38,445 nt of DNA, taken from the NCBI GenBank assembly GCA_902803165.1, contig CADCOS010000091.1, positions 1-38,445 of the forward strand, given 5' to 3'. Positions 21,396 to 29,595 of this stretch are shown here, piece after piece (within the stretch, counting starts at the first letter, position 1; every line of letters begins with the position of its first letter). The stretch comes from an uncultured bacterium (GTDB lineage Bacteria; Cyanobacteriota; Vampirovibrionia; Gastranaerophilales; Gastranaerophilaceae). The notes below the pieces were generated by a model. That model worked only from the letters and a program-made list of their open reading frames with translations, was not told the DNA's origin and did not search any database. Both the position numbers and the translations under genes were made by a program.

Positions 21396-22736
21396 ATGAA
21401 TTGGCAAGAAGAAGATTTAAAATATATTTGGCACCCATGTTCTCAAATGAAAGACTATGAAACACTTCCGCCTATTGTGATAGAAAAAGGTGAAGGTATA
21501 AATTTATACGATACGGAAGGTAATTGCTACAAAGATGTTATAAGTTCGTGGTGGTGTAACCTTTTAGGGCATTGTAATCCGAGAATAAGCAGTGCTGTAA
21601 AAAGACAGCTTGATACGTTAGAACACGTCATTTTCGCTAATTTTTCCCACAAAACAGCAATCACGTTATGCCAAAAACTTATGGAAATAATACCTGAAGG
21701 GTTATGCAAATTTAATTTTGCAGATAACGGTTCAGCATCGGTTGAAATGGCGTTAAAAATGAGTTTCCAATATCATCTTCAGACCGGACATCCTAAAAAG
21801 GTAAGATTTATGGCTCTTTCTGATGCTTATCATGGAGAAACGCTCGGTGCGCTTGCCGTAGGCGGAGTAGATTTATATTCGGAAATGTATAAACCTTTAA
21901 TGATGGATGTTATCAGGATAGAAGGTTTGGATTGTTACAGATGTCCTTACGGAAAATGCAGAGATAATTGTCTTTGCGAATGTTTTGAAAATGCCGAAAA
22001 AGCCTTTGAAAAATATGCCGAAGAAACAGCTGCCGTTATTGTTGAACCGCTTCTTCAAGGCTCTGCGGGAATGAGAATTTACCCGCCGTTATATTTAAAA
22101 AAATTAAGACATCTCTGTGATAAATATAACGTACATTTAATTGCAGACGAAATTGCGACAGGTTTCGGAAGAACAGGGAAAATGTTTGCCTTCAATCATG
22201 CCGGAGTAAGCCCTGATATAATGTGTATTTCCAAGGGTTTAACCGGTGGTTATATGCCTATGGCAATAACCGTAACCACACAAAAAATTTATGATGCATT
22301 TTATGATGATTATTTAAAAGGCAAAGCTTTTATGCATTCTCACACGTATTCGGGCAATCCGCTTGCGTGTTCTGCCGGAATTGAAGTGATGAATATATTG
22401 AAAGATGAACATATAATTGAAAAAGCGCAAGAAAAAGCCGTGTATTTTAATAACATTATAAAAGATAAATTTCTGCCGCTTAAAAACGTGGGAGAAGTTC
22501 GCTCAATCGGTCTTATAAATGCCATAGAGCTTGTTAAAGACAAAAATACTAAGACACCTCTCGATTCTAAATTGAGAACGGGATATCAAATTTATAAAAA
22601 AGCTCTGCAAAAAGGAGTAATTTTAAGACCTCTCGGAGACGTTATTTATTTTAATCCGCCTTTAATTATTGAAAAAAATGATATGGATTTTGTAACCGAT
22701 ATTGCTCTTGAGTGTACAAAAGAAATTCTCGGGTAA
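21396..22736 (+). CDS. bioA: Adenosylmethionine-8-amino-7-oxononanoate aminotransferase
   Basis: BioA makes 7,8-diaminopelargonate from KAPA using SAM as amino donor, the penultimate step toward dethiobiotin in biotin synthesis. The 446-aa sequence has the N-terminal WHPCSQMKDYE signature, SSWWCNLLGH (49-59), the PLP-binding DEIATGFGRTG (251-261) and the Schiff-base lysine K280 in CISKGLTGG. Six cysteines fall between residues 180 and 196 (CYRCPYGKCRDNCLCEC), an insertion that could bind a metal or be a stress-sensitive surface. The start codon lies one base after waaA with only a weak GGA upstream, so translation is likely coupled. Other bio genes are not in the window. Confidence 0.94.
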   Translation: MNWQEEDLKYIWHPCSQMKDYETLPPIVIEKGEGINLYDTEGNCYKDVISSWWCNLLGHCNPRISSAVKRQLDTLEHVIFANFSHKTAITLCQKLMEIIPEGLCKFNFADNGSASVEMALKMSFQYHLQTGHPKKVRFMALSDAYHGETLGALAVGGVDLYSEMYKPLMMDVIRIEGLDCYRCPYGKCRDNCLCECFENAEKAFEKYAEETAAVIVEPLLQGSAGMRIYPPLYLKKLRHLCDKYNVHLIADEIATGFGRTGKMFAFNHAGVSPDIMCISKGLTGGYMPMAITVTTQKIYDAFYDDYLKGKAFMHSHTYSGNPLACSAGIEVMNILKDEHIIEKAQEKAVYFNNIIKDKFLPLKNVGEVRSIGLINAIELVKDKNTKTPLDSKLRTGYQIYKKALQKGVILRPLGDVIYFNPPLIIEKNDMDFVTDIALECTKEILG

Positions 22737-22775
22737 TTACATGCCCAATTATGATTATTTCGGAATACAAAATTT

Positions 22776-23432
22776 TTATGTATTATAAATCCTGTCTCCG
22801 GCATCTCCCATGCCCGGAACAATATAACCTCTTTCATTCAAATGTGAATCAACCGCTGCGACAATGAGTGTTATATCAGGAAATTCTTCAAAAACAGCAT
22901 TTATTCCCTGAGGAGAAGAAATCATACAAACTCCGCAAATATTTTTCTGAGGGATTCCCTTTTGCACATATAATCTGATAGCTTCTTTTAAAGAATTACC
23001 TGTTGCAAGCATAGGATCTGTTATATAAACATAGTATTTTTCCGGATTATCAACGGGCATAGGAACTTTGTTGTAGTACCATACAGGTTTCAAGGTTTTT
23101 TCATCTCTGTACATTCCGATATGTCTGATAGTTGCCTGCGGTAATATATCGACTGCTTCGTCGGTAAATATTAAGCCGGCACGTAAAATAGGTGATATTA
23201 TTATTGTAATGTCGTGATTTATTGTTTTTGCTTTAAATGATGCAATTGGAGTTTCAACCTCTTCTTCGGTTTGCGGAAGATTTTTTGTCGCTTCATACAA
23301 AAGAATACGAGTTAGTTTTCTTGCTGCCAAACGCACTCCCTGAGTGTCCGTATGCTTGCTTCTTATTGTACATAAACTCTGATTAACTATTGGGTTTTCT
23401 ACTATTTTTAAATTAGCGTACGTTTTTTCCAT
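22776..23432 (-). CDS. upp: Uracil phosphoribosyltransferase
   Basis: The 218-aa enzyme salvages uracil by joining it to PRPP to form UMP. It has the PRPP loop YVYITDPMLATGNSL (about 136-150), the N-terminal HTDTQGVRLAARKLTRIL, the SPILRAGLIF block and the uracil-binding C-terminus PGMGDAGDRIYNT. Length and motifs are standard. The start has GAGGGAG upstream on the minus strand and overlaps the end of the mlaD-like gene by 20 nt, so the two are likely co-transcribed. Confidence 0.96.
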   Translation of the reverse strand: MEKTYANLKIVENPIVNQSLCTIRSKHTDTQGVRLAARKLTRILLYEATKNLPQTEEEVETPIASFKAKTINHDITIIISPILRAGLIFTDEAVDILPQATIRHIGMYRDEKTLKPVWYYNKVPMPVDNPEKYYVYITDPMLATGNSLKEAIRLYVQKGIPQKNICGVCMISSPQGINAVFEEFPDITLIVAAVDSHLNERGYIVPGMGDAGDRIYNT

Positions 23433-24087
23433 TTTTTAAAACTCCCTCAATGTTATTTTTTATATCTTTAGCTTTTTTATCATATTCGTCAAGAAATTTG
23501 TCCGAATATTTCAAAAATTTATTAAAATCAGTATTTGCTCCCGAAGATGTTTCTATTTTTATATTTGCCTCATTCAATTTTTTACCGAAAGACGAAGATG
23601 TGTATATAATTGAAGTTAATTTTTTGTACATGTTGTCTAAAAGTACAAGTGCATCTCTCAGTCGTTTAGGAGATTCAACCATAAATAGCGGTGTTGTTTT
23701 ATCAACATAAGTGTTTTTATCAGGCAAATAGAGTTCTAATGATTTAGAACCCGCCAGCCCGCTAAATTCTACTGTAACTGCCGTCCCCTGAGGGATATAA
23801 ACATCATTATTAGTAAGTACAAACTTTACGTACACTTCGTTTTTTACAGGTTTAATTTTTACTACGTGTCCTACTTCAATTCCCATCATTCTTACCGGCG
23901 AGCCGATAATAAGTCCGTCTACATCGGGTAAAAATACCTGATAATCATTATCATCATTTTTTTCTTTGCTGATATATCCCAATGAACTTATTGCAACGAA
24001 AAACAGTATTATAACAAGCCATATCAAAAGCTCAATCCTATGTGTAATATAAAAAATGTCTCTTTTCTTATCTTTCTCTTTTCTCAT
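23413..24087 (-). CDS. MCE-domain (MlaD-like) membrane protein
   Basis: The 224-aa protein has a short basic cytoplasmic start, one TM helix at about 15-38, and an MCE domain at about 47-123 (YQVFLPDVDGLIIGSPVRMMGIEVGHV, VYIPQGTAVTVEFSGLAGSKSLELYLP in parts). MCE proteins form periplasmic hexameric rings or tubes that carry lipids between membranes. A helical tail (135-215) follows. No MlaE or MlaF gene is adjacent. The frame is open to a TTG at 24108, but TATAAT at 24097-24102 sits so that transcription would start near 24090, just before ATG 24087; I therefore choose that start. No Shine-Dalgarno is seen for any start. Confidence 0.82.
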   Translation of the reverse strand: MRKEKDKKRDIFYITHRIELLIWLVIILFFVAISSLGYISKEKNDDNDYQVFLPDVDGLIIGSPVRMMGIEVGHVVKIKPVKNEVYVKFVLTNNDVYIPQGTAVTVEFSGLAGSKSLELYLPDKNTYVDKTTPLFMVESPKRLRDALVLLDNMYKKLTSIIYTSSSFGKKLNEANIKIETSSGANTDFNKFLKYSDKFLDEYDKKAKDIKNNIEGVLKNGKNVR

Positions 24088-24096
24088 ATTGTACAT

Positions 24097-24102
24097 ATTA
24101 TA
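24097..24102 (-). promoter_or_regulatory. -10 box of the mlaD-upp unit
   Basis: TATAAT on the minus strand ends 9 nt before the ATG at 24087, which would give a leader of about 3 nt. No clear -35 box is present. Confidence 0.45.
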
Positions 24103-24129
24103 TAACAATTTGAACGTTATGTGTAGAAT

Positions 24130-24158
24130 TTGTATTTGACTTCTTTATTTGATATAAT
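24130..24158 (+). promoter_or_regulatory. Promoter of the GspE-like gene, leaderless
   Basis: TTGTAT at 24130-24135, a 17-nt spacer and TATAAT at 24153-24158. The ATG at 24168 lies 9 nt after the -10 box, so the leader is 0-4 nt. Confidence 0.6.
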
Positions 24159-24167
24159 TAGCGGTAT

Positions 24168-25550
24168 ATGGAAGCTATTAATAATAAAACTCTTGAAAAA
24201 TTAAAATATGAGCTTGTAAGAGACGGAATTGTTTCTTTTGAGATATTAGAAAAGGCTGAAGAACTTGCCAATGTCCAAAATACAAATATAGGGCAGGCTT
24301 TGATTACTTCAGGTATTTTGTCGGAAGATACTTTGTTGAAATTTTTAGAATCTAAACTGCACATTCCTTATGTAAATTTAGAGGACTATACTCCGGATTC
24401 AAAATGTTTTCAATATATTTCATTTGCAGATGCAAGACGTTACAGAATAATTCCGCTTTTTAAAATAGAAGAAGTTTTGACAGTTGCAATGGCGGATCCG
24501 TTAGACTTATTTGCGATAGATAAAATCATCGAAACGGCAGAGTGTTCTATAGAACCGGTTATTGCTTCAGAAACAAGCATAATGAAAAAAATAGACGAAT
24601 ATTATAAAGTCGCTGATACTGTTGATGATATTGTTTTGCAGGAAGGAATCGAAGATTTTGATTGGACTGAAGAACTTCACAGGGAAGATTCGGGAGAAGA
24701 ACATATACAAAGAGTTATTCGTGCTATTTTGAAACAGGCAATTATAGAAGATATTCACGAATTGAATTTTGAACAGACTGAAGACGGTTTGAAAGTTGTA
24801 TTTAGGCAAAGCGGTGAAATTTTTGACAAAGGTACGATTCCGCAAATACTGAATTCGGCATTTGTATCAAAATTAAAAGTATTATCAAATCTGGATCCAT
24901 CGGTTTGTGAAATTCCGCAGCTCGGAAAACTTTGTTTTAAAGTTGATAATACGATTCTAATAGCATCGGTTTCATCATTCCCTACTATTATGGGTGAGAG
25001 AATTTCTTTAAAAATATACAAACCGCCTAAAACTTTGGATAAGATTTTAACTGATGAAAAACAAAAAAATATATTGCTTCAAGCGGCAGAAAAACCGGGA
25101 ATAATATTGGTTTGCGGTTCTCCGCTAAGCGGTAAAACTCATATAATATATTCACTTTTAATGGAGATTGACAATCGCAGCAAAAATGTTATGACGATTG
25201 AGTCAATTGCTAAATATGAACTAAAATACGTTCATCAGTGCGAATTAAATGAAAATATAGGGTTCAATATTGATAAAGCGCTTAGATTTGTTGAATTTCA
25301 GCAGCCGGATTTAATTTATCTTGAAGGTATAAAAACAAGAGAAGCTTTTGAATTTTTATCGGAGCTTTATTACAACGACAAAACTGTTATTACCGAATTT
25401 ATGGCTAATAATATGACTGATTTAAGGCAAAAACTTTCATTTGAAGATTTTCAATCTTTTAAGAATTTGATTTCTTGCCTTGTATTTATACATTCCCGTG
25501 ACAGTATTGAAGTTTTTGATAAAGAAACTCTTAAAAAATATTTGGCTTAA
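24168..25550 (+). CDS. Degenerate GspE/PilB-type secretion ATPase
   Basis: The 460-aa protein follows the type II secretion/type IV pilus assembly ATPase layout. Residues 36-147 form an MshEN-like N-terminal domain (IGQALITSGILSEDTLLKFLE, IPYVNL, IIPLF.IEE.LTVAMADP). Residues 178-300 form the N2-like domain (IIEDIHELNFE, VVFRQSGEI). Walker A is intact (GSPLSGKT, 317-324). The rest of the active site is altered: the Asp box TIEDPxE reads TIESIAKYE, the Walker B region reads QPDLIYLEGIKTRE instead of DPDxxxxGExRD, the conserved TGH histidine box is missing, and there is no tetracysteine zinc motif. It may bind but not turn over ATP, or act as a regulator. The mRNA is probably leaderless. No pilin or secretin genes are adjacent. 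Confidence 0.8.
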   Translation: MEAINNKTLEKLKYELVRDGIVSFEILEKAEELANVQNTNIGQALITSGILSEDTLLKFLESKLHIPYVNLEDYTPDSKCFQYISFADARRYRIIPLFKIEEVLTVAMADPLDLFAIDKIIETAECSIEPVIASETSIMKKIDEYYKVADTVDDIVLQEGIEDFDWTEELHREDSGEEHIQRVIRAILKQAIIEDIHELNFEQTEDGLKVVFRQSGEIFDKGTIPQILNSAFVSKLKVLSNLDPSVCEIPQLGKLCFKVDNTILIASVSSFPTIMGERISLKIYKPPKTLDKILTDEKQKNILLQAAEKPGIILVCGSPLSGKTHIIYSLLMEIDNRSKNVMTIESIAKYELKYVHQCELNENIGFNIDKALRFVEFQQPDLIYLEGIKTREAFEFLSELYYNDKTVITEFMANNMTDLRQKLSFEDFQSFKNLISCLVFIHSRDSIEVFDKETLKKYLA

Positions 25551-25580
25551 TGCTATTCAAATCTTTATAAAAATAAATTA

Positions 25581-25608
25581 TATTAATTTAAACATTTATA
25601 AATTAATA
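25581..25608. repeat. AT-rich inverted repeat between ATPase and regulator genes
   Basis: TATTAATTTA at 25581-25590 and its exact complement at 25599-25608 form a 10-bp stem with an 8-nt loop. A short T-rich stretch follows later, so it could be a weak terminator or an operator for the regulator gene. Confidence 0.4.
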
Positions 25609-25636
25609 TTGAGGGTTTTATTTCGGTCAATTTAAC

Positions 25637-25664
25637 TTGAAAAAATTTCTCCTATTATTATAAA
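25637..25664 (+). promoter_or_regulatory. Promoter of the response regulator gene
   Basis: TTGAAA at 25637-25642 and TATAAA at 25659-25664 with a 16-nt spacer, about 30 nt before the ATG. Confidence 0.45.
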
Positions 25665-25692
25665 GGCATATTCTAATTTAATAAGGGGAAAT

Positions 25693-26355
25693 ATGATGAA
25701 TATAAAAATATTGCTTGTAGAAGATCAAAAACTTATGAGAATAGGAATAAAATCGTTGTTTGAAGACTATCCGGAAATGGAAATTATAGGCGAGGCTTCG
25801 AACGGAAAAGAAGCAATAGAAAAATCTAAACTTATAAAGCCGGATATCGTTCTTATGGACTTAGGACTTCCCGATATGTCCGGCATTGAAGCAACAAAAC
25901 AAATTTTAGAAAATAATAATTCTATCAGGGTGATTGTTCTAACTTCCCATACGACAGAAGAAGAAGTAACCTCTTCTCTTCAGGCTGGTGCAAGTGCTTA
26001 TGTAATAAAAGATATTGCAACAGAATTTTTGATGAACATTATAAAAATGATAAAAGCGGGTGCAATGTGGTTAGACCCGCATATTGTTCCTTTTATAAGA
26101 GATAAGAATTGCGGGGTAATCCCCGCAAGACAGCTTTCCAGAAATGTATTTAAGGAAAGGCATTCGAATCTCACGCAAAGGGAATACGAAGTTTTAAAGC
26201 TTATTGTGGATGGTCAATCAAACAGCGATATTGCAAAAACATTAACGATAAGCGAGCATACTGCTAAGGCTCACGTTTGTAACATAATACAAAAACTGGT
26301 TGTTGACGATAGAACCCAAGCTGCAGTAAAAGCACTAAAAGAAGGTTTGGTTTAA
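25693..26355 (+). CDS. NarL/LuxR-family response regulator
   Basis: This two-domain regulator has a receiver domain (about 4-120) with the acidic pair VEDQ, the phosphoacceptor Asp in VLMDLGLPD, a T in VLTSH and a K in YVIKD, and a C-terminal LuxR-type HTH (LTQREYEVLKLIVDGQSNSDIAKTL, SEHTAKAHVCNIIQKL). On phosphorylation such proteins bind promoter DNA. No histidine kinase gene lies next to it, so it is an orphan. Two ATGs stand in tandem at 25693 and 25696; AAGGGG at 25683-25688 suits the second slightly better. The product is 219 or 220 aa. Confidence 0.93.
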   Translation: MMNIKILLVEDQKLMRIGIKSLFEDYPEMEIIGEASNGKEAIEKSKLIKPDIVLMDLGLPDMSGIEATKQILENNNSIRVIVLTSHTTEEEVTSSLQAGASAYVIKDIATEFLMNIIKMIKAGAMWLDPHIVPFIRDKNCGVIPARQLSRNVFKERHSNLTQREYEVLKLIVDGQSNSDIAKTLTISEHTAKAHVCNIIQKLVVDDRTQAAVKALKEGLV

Positions 26356-26361
26356 ACATTT

Positions 26362-26763
26362 CTATTTATCCTTATGAAAAATATTTTTAACTTTGTCCCA
26401 GCCTTCTTTGCCGGTTTTCTTTGCCCATGCACACCATTCGTGGCATTTGTTTGTAACGGGTTCTGCGAATTTTTCTTTAAATGCGCCGTCTTTCAATTTT
26501 GCGATTGAACCTGATTTGTGAGCATATCCCAATCCGCCGATGATTCCTGCTGCGCCCAGAAGCATAAGTCCGATTGTTAACAAAGGGGATTTTTTCTTAA
26601 CTTCTTCTCCGCCGTAGGAATATTCATTTCCTCTGAAATTTACGGTATCACATCCTTGTTTGTCATCAGGGCAAGTATTAACATTGTTTCTCATTTTTCT
26701 TGCCGCAGAGCCTGCACATTCGGATGAACCGCCTCTGAAACCGATACTGTTAATGTAAGTCAT
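26362..26763 (-). CDS. Small one-TM protein with FRG motifs
   Basis: I do not recognise this 133-aa protein. It has a cysteine-containing polar N-terminal half, a glycine-rich TM helix at about 60-81 (LLTIGLMLLGAAGIIGGLGYA) and a basic C-terminal tail with KCHEWCAWAKKTGKEGW. Two short motifs, NSIGFRG at residues 5-11 and TVNFRG, resemble the NINFKN start of another small membrane protein in this window (35363-35716). GGAGG precedes the ATG. It converges with the response regulator gene, with only 6 nt between the stops. Confidence 0.65.
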   Translation of the reverse strand: MTYINSIGFRGGSSECAGSAARKMRNNVNTCPDDKQGCDTVNFRGNEYSYGGEEVKKKSPLLTIGLMLLGAAGIIGGLGYAHKSGSIAKLKDGAFKEKFAEPVTNKCHEWCAWAKKTGKEGWDKVKNIFHKDK

Positions 26764-26855
26764 GATTTTCTAACCTCCACAATTAAGCCTTCTATATCAT
26801 GAAAAACATTTGTTTTTGAAAAATTGCTATTCAATGCGGAAAGTATTAAGATTTG

Positions 26856-27494
26856 TTAAGAATTTATACTTCTTTTATTTTCAAGCTGTTTTTTTATACA
26901 TGCTTTTGAAATGCAGTCTCTGTCTTGTGTGGAGATATCCGTATATGTAAAAGATACTTTGTATCCGTCATCAAATTTTTCACTTCTTACATATCTTATT
27001 TTTGCGTGTACAATTCTGTCATCTATCATCATATCTATTTCGGAATCATTTTCGGAAACAGCGTGACAAGGGAGTAATATGCTGACTCCATTGGCAGAAA
27101 TATCGTATGTTTTTACATTAAAATTGCGGGAGCAATCTTCATAATTAACATAATACGAGCAGTTGAAATCTGCCAAGACTCTGAAATATTCTCTGTTTTG
27201 TTGATATTCTAATCCGTCAGGTGTTTCTAAAAATATGAATAAATAAGGATGTTCATAAGAGCAAGATTTTATTTTCGTAGTTGTTCTGTATAAGCCGTCT
27301 TGACAAATAATGCTCAAAGTTACTTCTTGCGGAGTTTTTATATTGAAATCTTCCTTATCGTTTTTGGCACAAGTTATTATTGTCTTGTCATCTATTTTTT
27401 TTAGAGCTGTTTTGATAAGTGCCGGCTGTCCGTTATTGTCTTTGTATAAAATCTTTAAATACTTTATATCATCTATATCGAGATTAAACTTCAT
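26856..27494 (-). CDS. PilZ-domain (c-di-GMP binding) protein
   Basis: The 212-aa protein has an N-terminal YcgR-like beta domain (about 5-95) and a PilZ domain (97-205). The c-di-GMP-binding residues are present: R101-x-x-x-R105 in NREYFR and the D131-x-S-x-x-G136 motif in YDISANG. Proteins of this layout brake flagellar rotation or control surface-polysaccharide export when c-di-GMP is high. With a flagellar operon in the same window, a YcgR-like role is plausible, though not shown. AAAGGAG supports the ATG. The gene is transcribed alone. Confidence 0.88.
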   Translation of the reverse strand: MKFNLDIDDIKYLKILYKDNNGQPALIKTALKKIDDKTIITCAKNDKEDFNIKTPQEVTLSIICQDGLYRTTTKIKSCSYEHPYLFIFLETPDGLEYQQNREYFRVLADFNCSYYVNYEDCSRNFNVKTYDISANGVSILLPCHAVSENDSEIDMMIDDRIVHAKIRYVRSEKFDDGYKVSFTYTDISTQDRDCISKACIKKQLENKRSINS

Positions 27495-27552
27495 AAAAGC
27501 TCCTTTATTTTTATATTACCATAATGTGCACATTTTTCAATAACTTTGAACG

Positions 27553-27561
27553 TGGTATAAT
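27553..27561 (+). promoter_or_regulatory. Extended -10 promoter of the HAD gene
   Basis: TGG followed by a perfect TATAAT (27556-27561). Transcription would start near 27568, exactly at the GAGGG that serves as ribosome binding site for the ATG at 27578. Confidence 0.55.
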
Positions 27562-27577
27562 TTTTTTGAGGGTTTTT

Positions 27578-28246
27578 ATGAAAGGTATAATTTTTGATTT
27601 TAACGGGACATTATTTTGGGATTCTCAATTGCATTATGATGCGTGGAGAGATTTTTCAAAGAAATTGAGGGGATATTCTTTTACCGATGAAGAAATGCGA
27701 AACAAGATGTTCGGGCATACCAATGAAGATATAATTGCGTATGCGATAGGTAAAAAACCTTCAAAAGAAATGGTCGAAAAATATGCAAAAGAAAAAGAAC
27801 GTCTTTATAGAGAGCAGTGTTTAAAATCTCCGGAGACATTTAAACTTGCGCATGGTGCGGTGGAATTATTGGATTATTTAAAGAATAATAATATACCGAG
27901 AACGATAGCTACAATGTCCGAGTGGGACAATGTAAAATTTTATATAGACAATTTTCATTTGGGGAAATGGTTCGATGTGGAAAAGATTGTATATTCTGAC
28001 GGAACAATTCCCGGTAAACCCGCTCCGGATATATTTGAAATTGCCGCAAAAAATATAGGTTTAAATCCAAAAGATTGTATAGTTATTGAAGATGCAATTG
28101 CCGGAATAAATTCCGCAAAATCTGCCGGAATAGGTAAAATTATTGCAATAGCTTCATTGGAACCTATCGAATATTATGAAAATATAAGCGGTTTGAGCGG
28201 AATTATTAAAGATTTTAATGAATTTGATAAAAGTTTATTTAATTAA
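27578..28246 (+). CDS. HAD-superfamily hydrolase (beta-phosphoglucomutase-like)
   Basis: The 222-aa protein is a subfamily I HAD with a four-helix cap. Motif I is FDFNGTL (residues 5-11), with the nucleophile Asp but Asn in place of the usual second Asp. Motif II is TIATMSEW, motif III/IV are PGKPAPDIFEIA and CIVIEDAIAGINSAKSAG. It probably removes phosphate from, or moves it within, a small sugar phosphate; the Asn at the acid/base position is found in several HAD groups and may alter activity. The frame is open to 27524, but that would start upstream of the promoter; ATG 27578 with GAGGG is better. Confidence 0.85.
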   Translation: MKGIIFDFNGTLFWDSQLHYDAWRDFSKKLRGYSFTDEEMRNKMFGHTNEDIIAYAIGKKPSKEMVEKYAKEKERLYREQCLKSPETFKLAHGAVELLDYLKNNNIPRTIATMSEWDNVKFYIDNFHLGKWFDVEKIVYSDGTIPGKPAPDIFEIAAKNIGLNPKDCIVIEDAIAGINSAKSAGIGKIIAIASLEPIEYYENISGLSGIIKDFNEFDKSLFN

Positions 28247-28263
28247 TGTGTTAAGGTGAAAAT

Positions 28264-29595
28264 ATGAAATTATCAGAAATTATAAAAGCAACAGGGGCAG
28301 AAGTATCAAGGGAATATCAAGAGGACTTTGATGTCAGAATTTCTACTGATACAAGGACGATTCAAAAGGGCGATATATATTTACCTTTAAAAGGAGCAAG
28401 CTTTGACGGAGAAAAGTTTATAGAGCAAGCGCTTGAAAAAGGCGCAGCAGGAGCTTTTTATACAAGTTCGAATTTCTGCATTAAAGCTGAAGGAAAAGTT
28501 ATGCTCAAAGTTCATAACACGCTTACGGCGTATCTTCAACTTGCTAACTACAGAAGAAATAAAATTAATCCGAAAGTTGTGGCTATTACGGGCAGTTCGG
28601 GGAAAACAACAACAAAAGAACTTGTTGCTTCAGTGTTGGGTGAAAAACTAAAAACCTTTAAAACTCCGTTAAACCATAATAACGAAATTGGTTTTTGCCA
28701 AACAATATTTGAAATGCCTGATGATACTGAAGTGCTTGTGCTTGAAATGGGAATGAGAGGTTTGGGAGAAATTGAGCTGCTTTCCAAATATTCAGAACCT
28801 GATATAAGCATCATTGCAAATGTCGGTACAGCACATATAGGCAGATTAGGTTCAAGAGAAAATATAGCTAAGGCTAAATGTGAAATAGTAAAATACCAGA
28901 GGGGAAATATTTTTATTGCACACGATGATGAATTAATTAAGAAAACCGTTGAATTTAACGGCGAAAAGATTTTTTATTCAATAAACGACGTAAAAATATT
29001 GCAAAGCGAATCTGATTATTCAAAATTTGAATACAAAGGTAATATTTATGAACTTAATGTCGGTGGTAATTACAATATAGAAAATTCACTTTCTGCAATA
29101 ATTTGCGGAGAAAAACTCGGGTTAGCAGTTGAAGAAATTCAAAAAGGATTAAAAAAATATAAGCCGATAGAAAAACGCTGGGAAGGCGTTAACGCAGGCG
29201 GTTATGAAATTATAAATGACAGTTACAATGCAAACCCTGAATCTATGAGAGCTTTTACTGATACGATTCTGGAACACTATAAAAATTGTGCTTTGGTTCT
29301 CGGTGATATGGGAGAACTCGGAGAAAATGAAGTTCAGTATCACAAAGAGTTGGGGGAATATATTAATAATCACAAAAAATTAAACCCAAATACCCAAATA
29401 ATAACTATAGGAAGCTTGTCAAAAAATATCTCTGAAATGGTAAAAAAATGCAAGAGTATACATTTTGAAGAAATTCCGCAAGCCGTTGAATATATAAAAG
29501 AAAATATTTCGCATGAATATAAAATATTCCTAAAAGCATCGAGAAGTATGAAATTTGAAAAAGTTATAGAAAAACTTGGAGAAGAAGATGATTAA
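28264..29595 (+). CDS. murF: UDP-N-acetylmuramoyl-tripeptide-D-alanyl-D-alanine ligase
   Basis: MurF adds D-Ala-D-Ala to UDP-MurNAc-tripeptide, the last cytoplasmic step of the peptidoglycan precursor. The 443-aa sequence has the N-terminal ISTDTRTIQKGDIYLPLKG, the ATP loop ITGSSGKTTTKE (about 108-119), NVGTAHIGRLGS, the GGNYNIEN and NDSYNANPESM motifs of Mur ligases, and LGDMGELGE near 345. Length is normal. AAGGTG lies before the ATG, 17 nt after the HAD gene, so the two are probably co-transcribed. The end overlaps the next gene by 8 nt. Confidence 0.96.
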   Translation: MKLSEIIKATGAEVSREYQEDFDVRISTDTRTIQKGDIYLPLKGASFDGEKFIEQALEKGAAGAFYTSSNFCIKAEGKVMLKVHNTLTAYLQLANYRRNKINPKVVAITGSSGKTTTKELVASVLGEKLKTFKTPLNHNNEIGFCQTIFEMPDDTEVLVLEMGMRGLGEIELLSKYSEPDISIIANVGTAHIGRLGSRENIAKAKCEIVKYQRGNIFIAHDDELIKKTVEFNGEKIFYSINDVKILQSESDYSKFEYKGNIYELNVGGNYNIENSLSAIICGEKLGLAVEEIQKGLKKYKPIEKRWEGVNAGGYEIINDSYNANPESMRAFTDTILEHYKNCALVLGDMGELGENEVQYHKELGEYINNHKKLNPNTQIITIGSLSKNISEMVKKCKSIHFEEIPQAVEYIKENISHEYKIFLKASRSMKFEKVIEKLGEEDD

